64,000 bases of DNA, from positions 1 through 64,000 of the forward strand of contig JAQTZA010000003.1 in assembly GCA_028687995.1 (NCBI GenBank), in the 5' to 3' direction. Every line of letters starts with the position of its first letter. Within the stretch, counting starts at the first letter, position 1. The DNA is from Bacteroidales bacterium. Its GTDB lineage: Bacteria > Bacteroidota > Bacteroidia > Bacteroidales > UBA7332. Positions 63,740 to 64,000 of this stretch are shown here, one piece after another. A program made the position numbers and the translations under genes. The notes beneath the pieces were generated by a model. It did not search any database, was not told the origin of the DNA, and saw only the letters and a program-made list of their open reading frames with translations.

Positions 63740-64000
63740 TTATTCGGGGTTCAATTCTGAGTTTATATCTTGAATATGCTTGTCGTTCAGCATTCCCAAA
63801 AAAACGGAAATCTGTTTAATCGCATTCATTGTCTCTTCGCTTACGGTTTGACCTTTTAGCCGTAACATCAAAATACCATACAGCGCTGAAAAACAAGTCT
63901 CGATTTCACCCTTTTTATCGTCACCCGATTTTGCACGGAGCTCTACAATGTATGGTAATGTTTTGTAATAGGTCGATACATAAAACGGCTCTTTCCCCGA
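63740..64000 (-). CDS. DUF4924 family protein, C-terminal 86 residues
   Basis: An open frame on the minus strand from the window edge (64000) to the TAA at 63742-63740, so the 5' part lies outside. The readable part gives FYVSTYYKTLPYIVELRAKS, then GEIETCFSALYGILMLRLKG, SEETMNAIKQISVFLGMLND and a tail ending LNPE. The pattern (all-helical, ELRAKS, IE-C, YG-L-LRL, S-ET) matches my knowledge of DUF4924, an all-helical cytosolic family restricted to Bacteroidetes and often placed next to RfbD. The function is unknown. Confidence 0.7.
   Translation of the reverse strand, partial: SGKEPFYVSTYYKTLPYIVELRAKSGDDKKGEIETCFSALYGILMLRLKGQTVSEETMNAIKQISVFLGMLNDKHIQDINSELNPE

Noticed and set aside
63152-63760. 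202-codon plus-strand ORF across rfbD
   Set aside because: Antisense to the complete RfbD gene, which has all expected motifs.

Overview
The window looks like chromosome from an AT-rich member of the Bacteroidales, possibly a Paludibacter- or Dysgonomonas-like anaerobic polysaccharide degrader. Supporting signs are a SusC/SusD pair, at least seven proteins ending in type IX secretion (T9SS, Por) sorting domains, Bacteroidetes-specific families (DUF4954, DUF4924, DUF5107), and a near absence of Shine-Dalgarno sequences. The genus is an inference; no rRNA or other definitive marker is present.

Region 1 (1-19.6 kb, plus strand) is a secreted carbohydrate-degradation cluster. It holds the tail of a GH97 enzyme, three tandem paralogues of a clan GH-A-like hydrolase that I cannot place in a named family, a SASA-type acetylesterase, a GH2 enzyme with a C-terminal malectin-like domain, a 1578-residue multidomain GH51-like arabinofuranosidase candidate, and a GH105 unsaturated-uronyl hydrolase. 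The set suggests an acetylated pectic or hemicellulosic plant polymer. No SusCD pair for this cluster lies in the window, so it may extend to the left.

Region 2 (19.6-20.5 kb) is a gene-free gap between convergent genes. It is packed with repeats: a perfect 38-bp palindrome, a 124-bp tandem duplication and many copies of a CTTTGCAT-ending hairpin motif.

Region 3 (20.5-26.7 kb, minus strand) carries three T9SS-exported surface proteins: two predicted parallel beta-helix proteins and one concanavalin-like protein.

Region 4 (27.0-46.8 kb) is a compact polysaccharide utilisation locus read leftward. In order it encodes a T9SS-tagged protein with two CBM-like repeats, a lipoprotein GH-A hydrolase (GH158/GH2-TIM type), SusC, SusD, GH16, GH2, GH3, a sugar:proton symporter and a cytosolic DUF5107-TPR protein. 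A divergent AraC-type regulator sits at its head. GH16 plus GH3 plus a GH158-like enzyme points to a beta-1,3-(1,6)-glucan such as laminarin: binding and endo-cleavage outside, SusCD uptake, trimming to glucose by GH3 in the periplasm, and import by the symporter.

Region 5 (46.8-64 kb) is mostly housekeeping. It contains a decayed IS transposase, tRNA(CAU), a ComM-like ATPase, an M16 peptidase, hsp20 behind a probable sigma-54 promoter, tRNA-Leu(CAA) and a mannose-1-phosphate guanylyltransferase. A long minus-strand cluster follows (DUF4924, rfbD, prfC, hflX, DUF4954, sppA, lpxK, punA, thiL).

The best candidates for undescribed biology are the triplicated hydrolase family, the T9SS-secreted glycan binder that opens the glucan locus, the DUF5107-TPR protein, the intergenic hairpin-repeat arrays, and the sigma-54/palindrome arrangement at hsp20.
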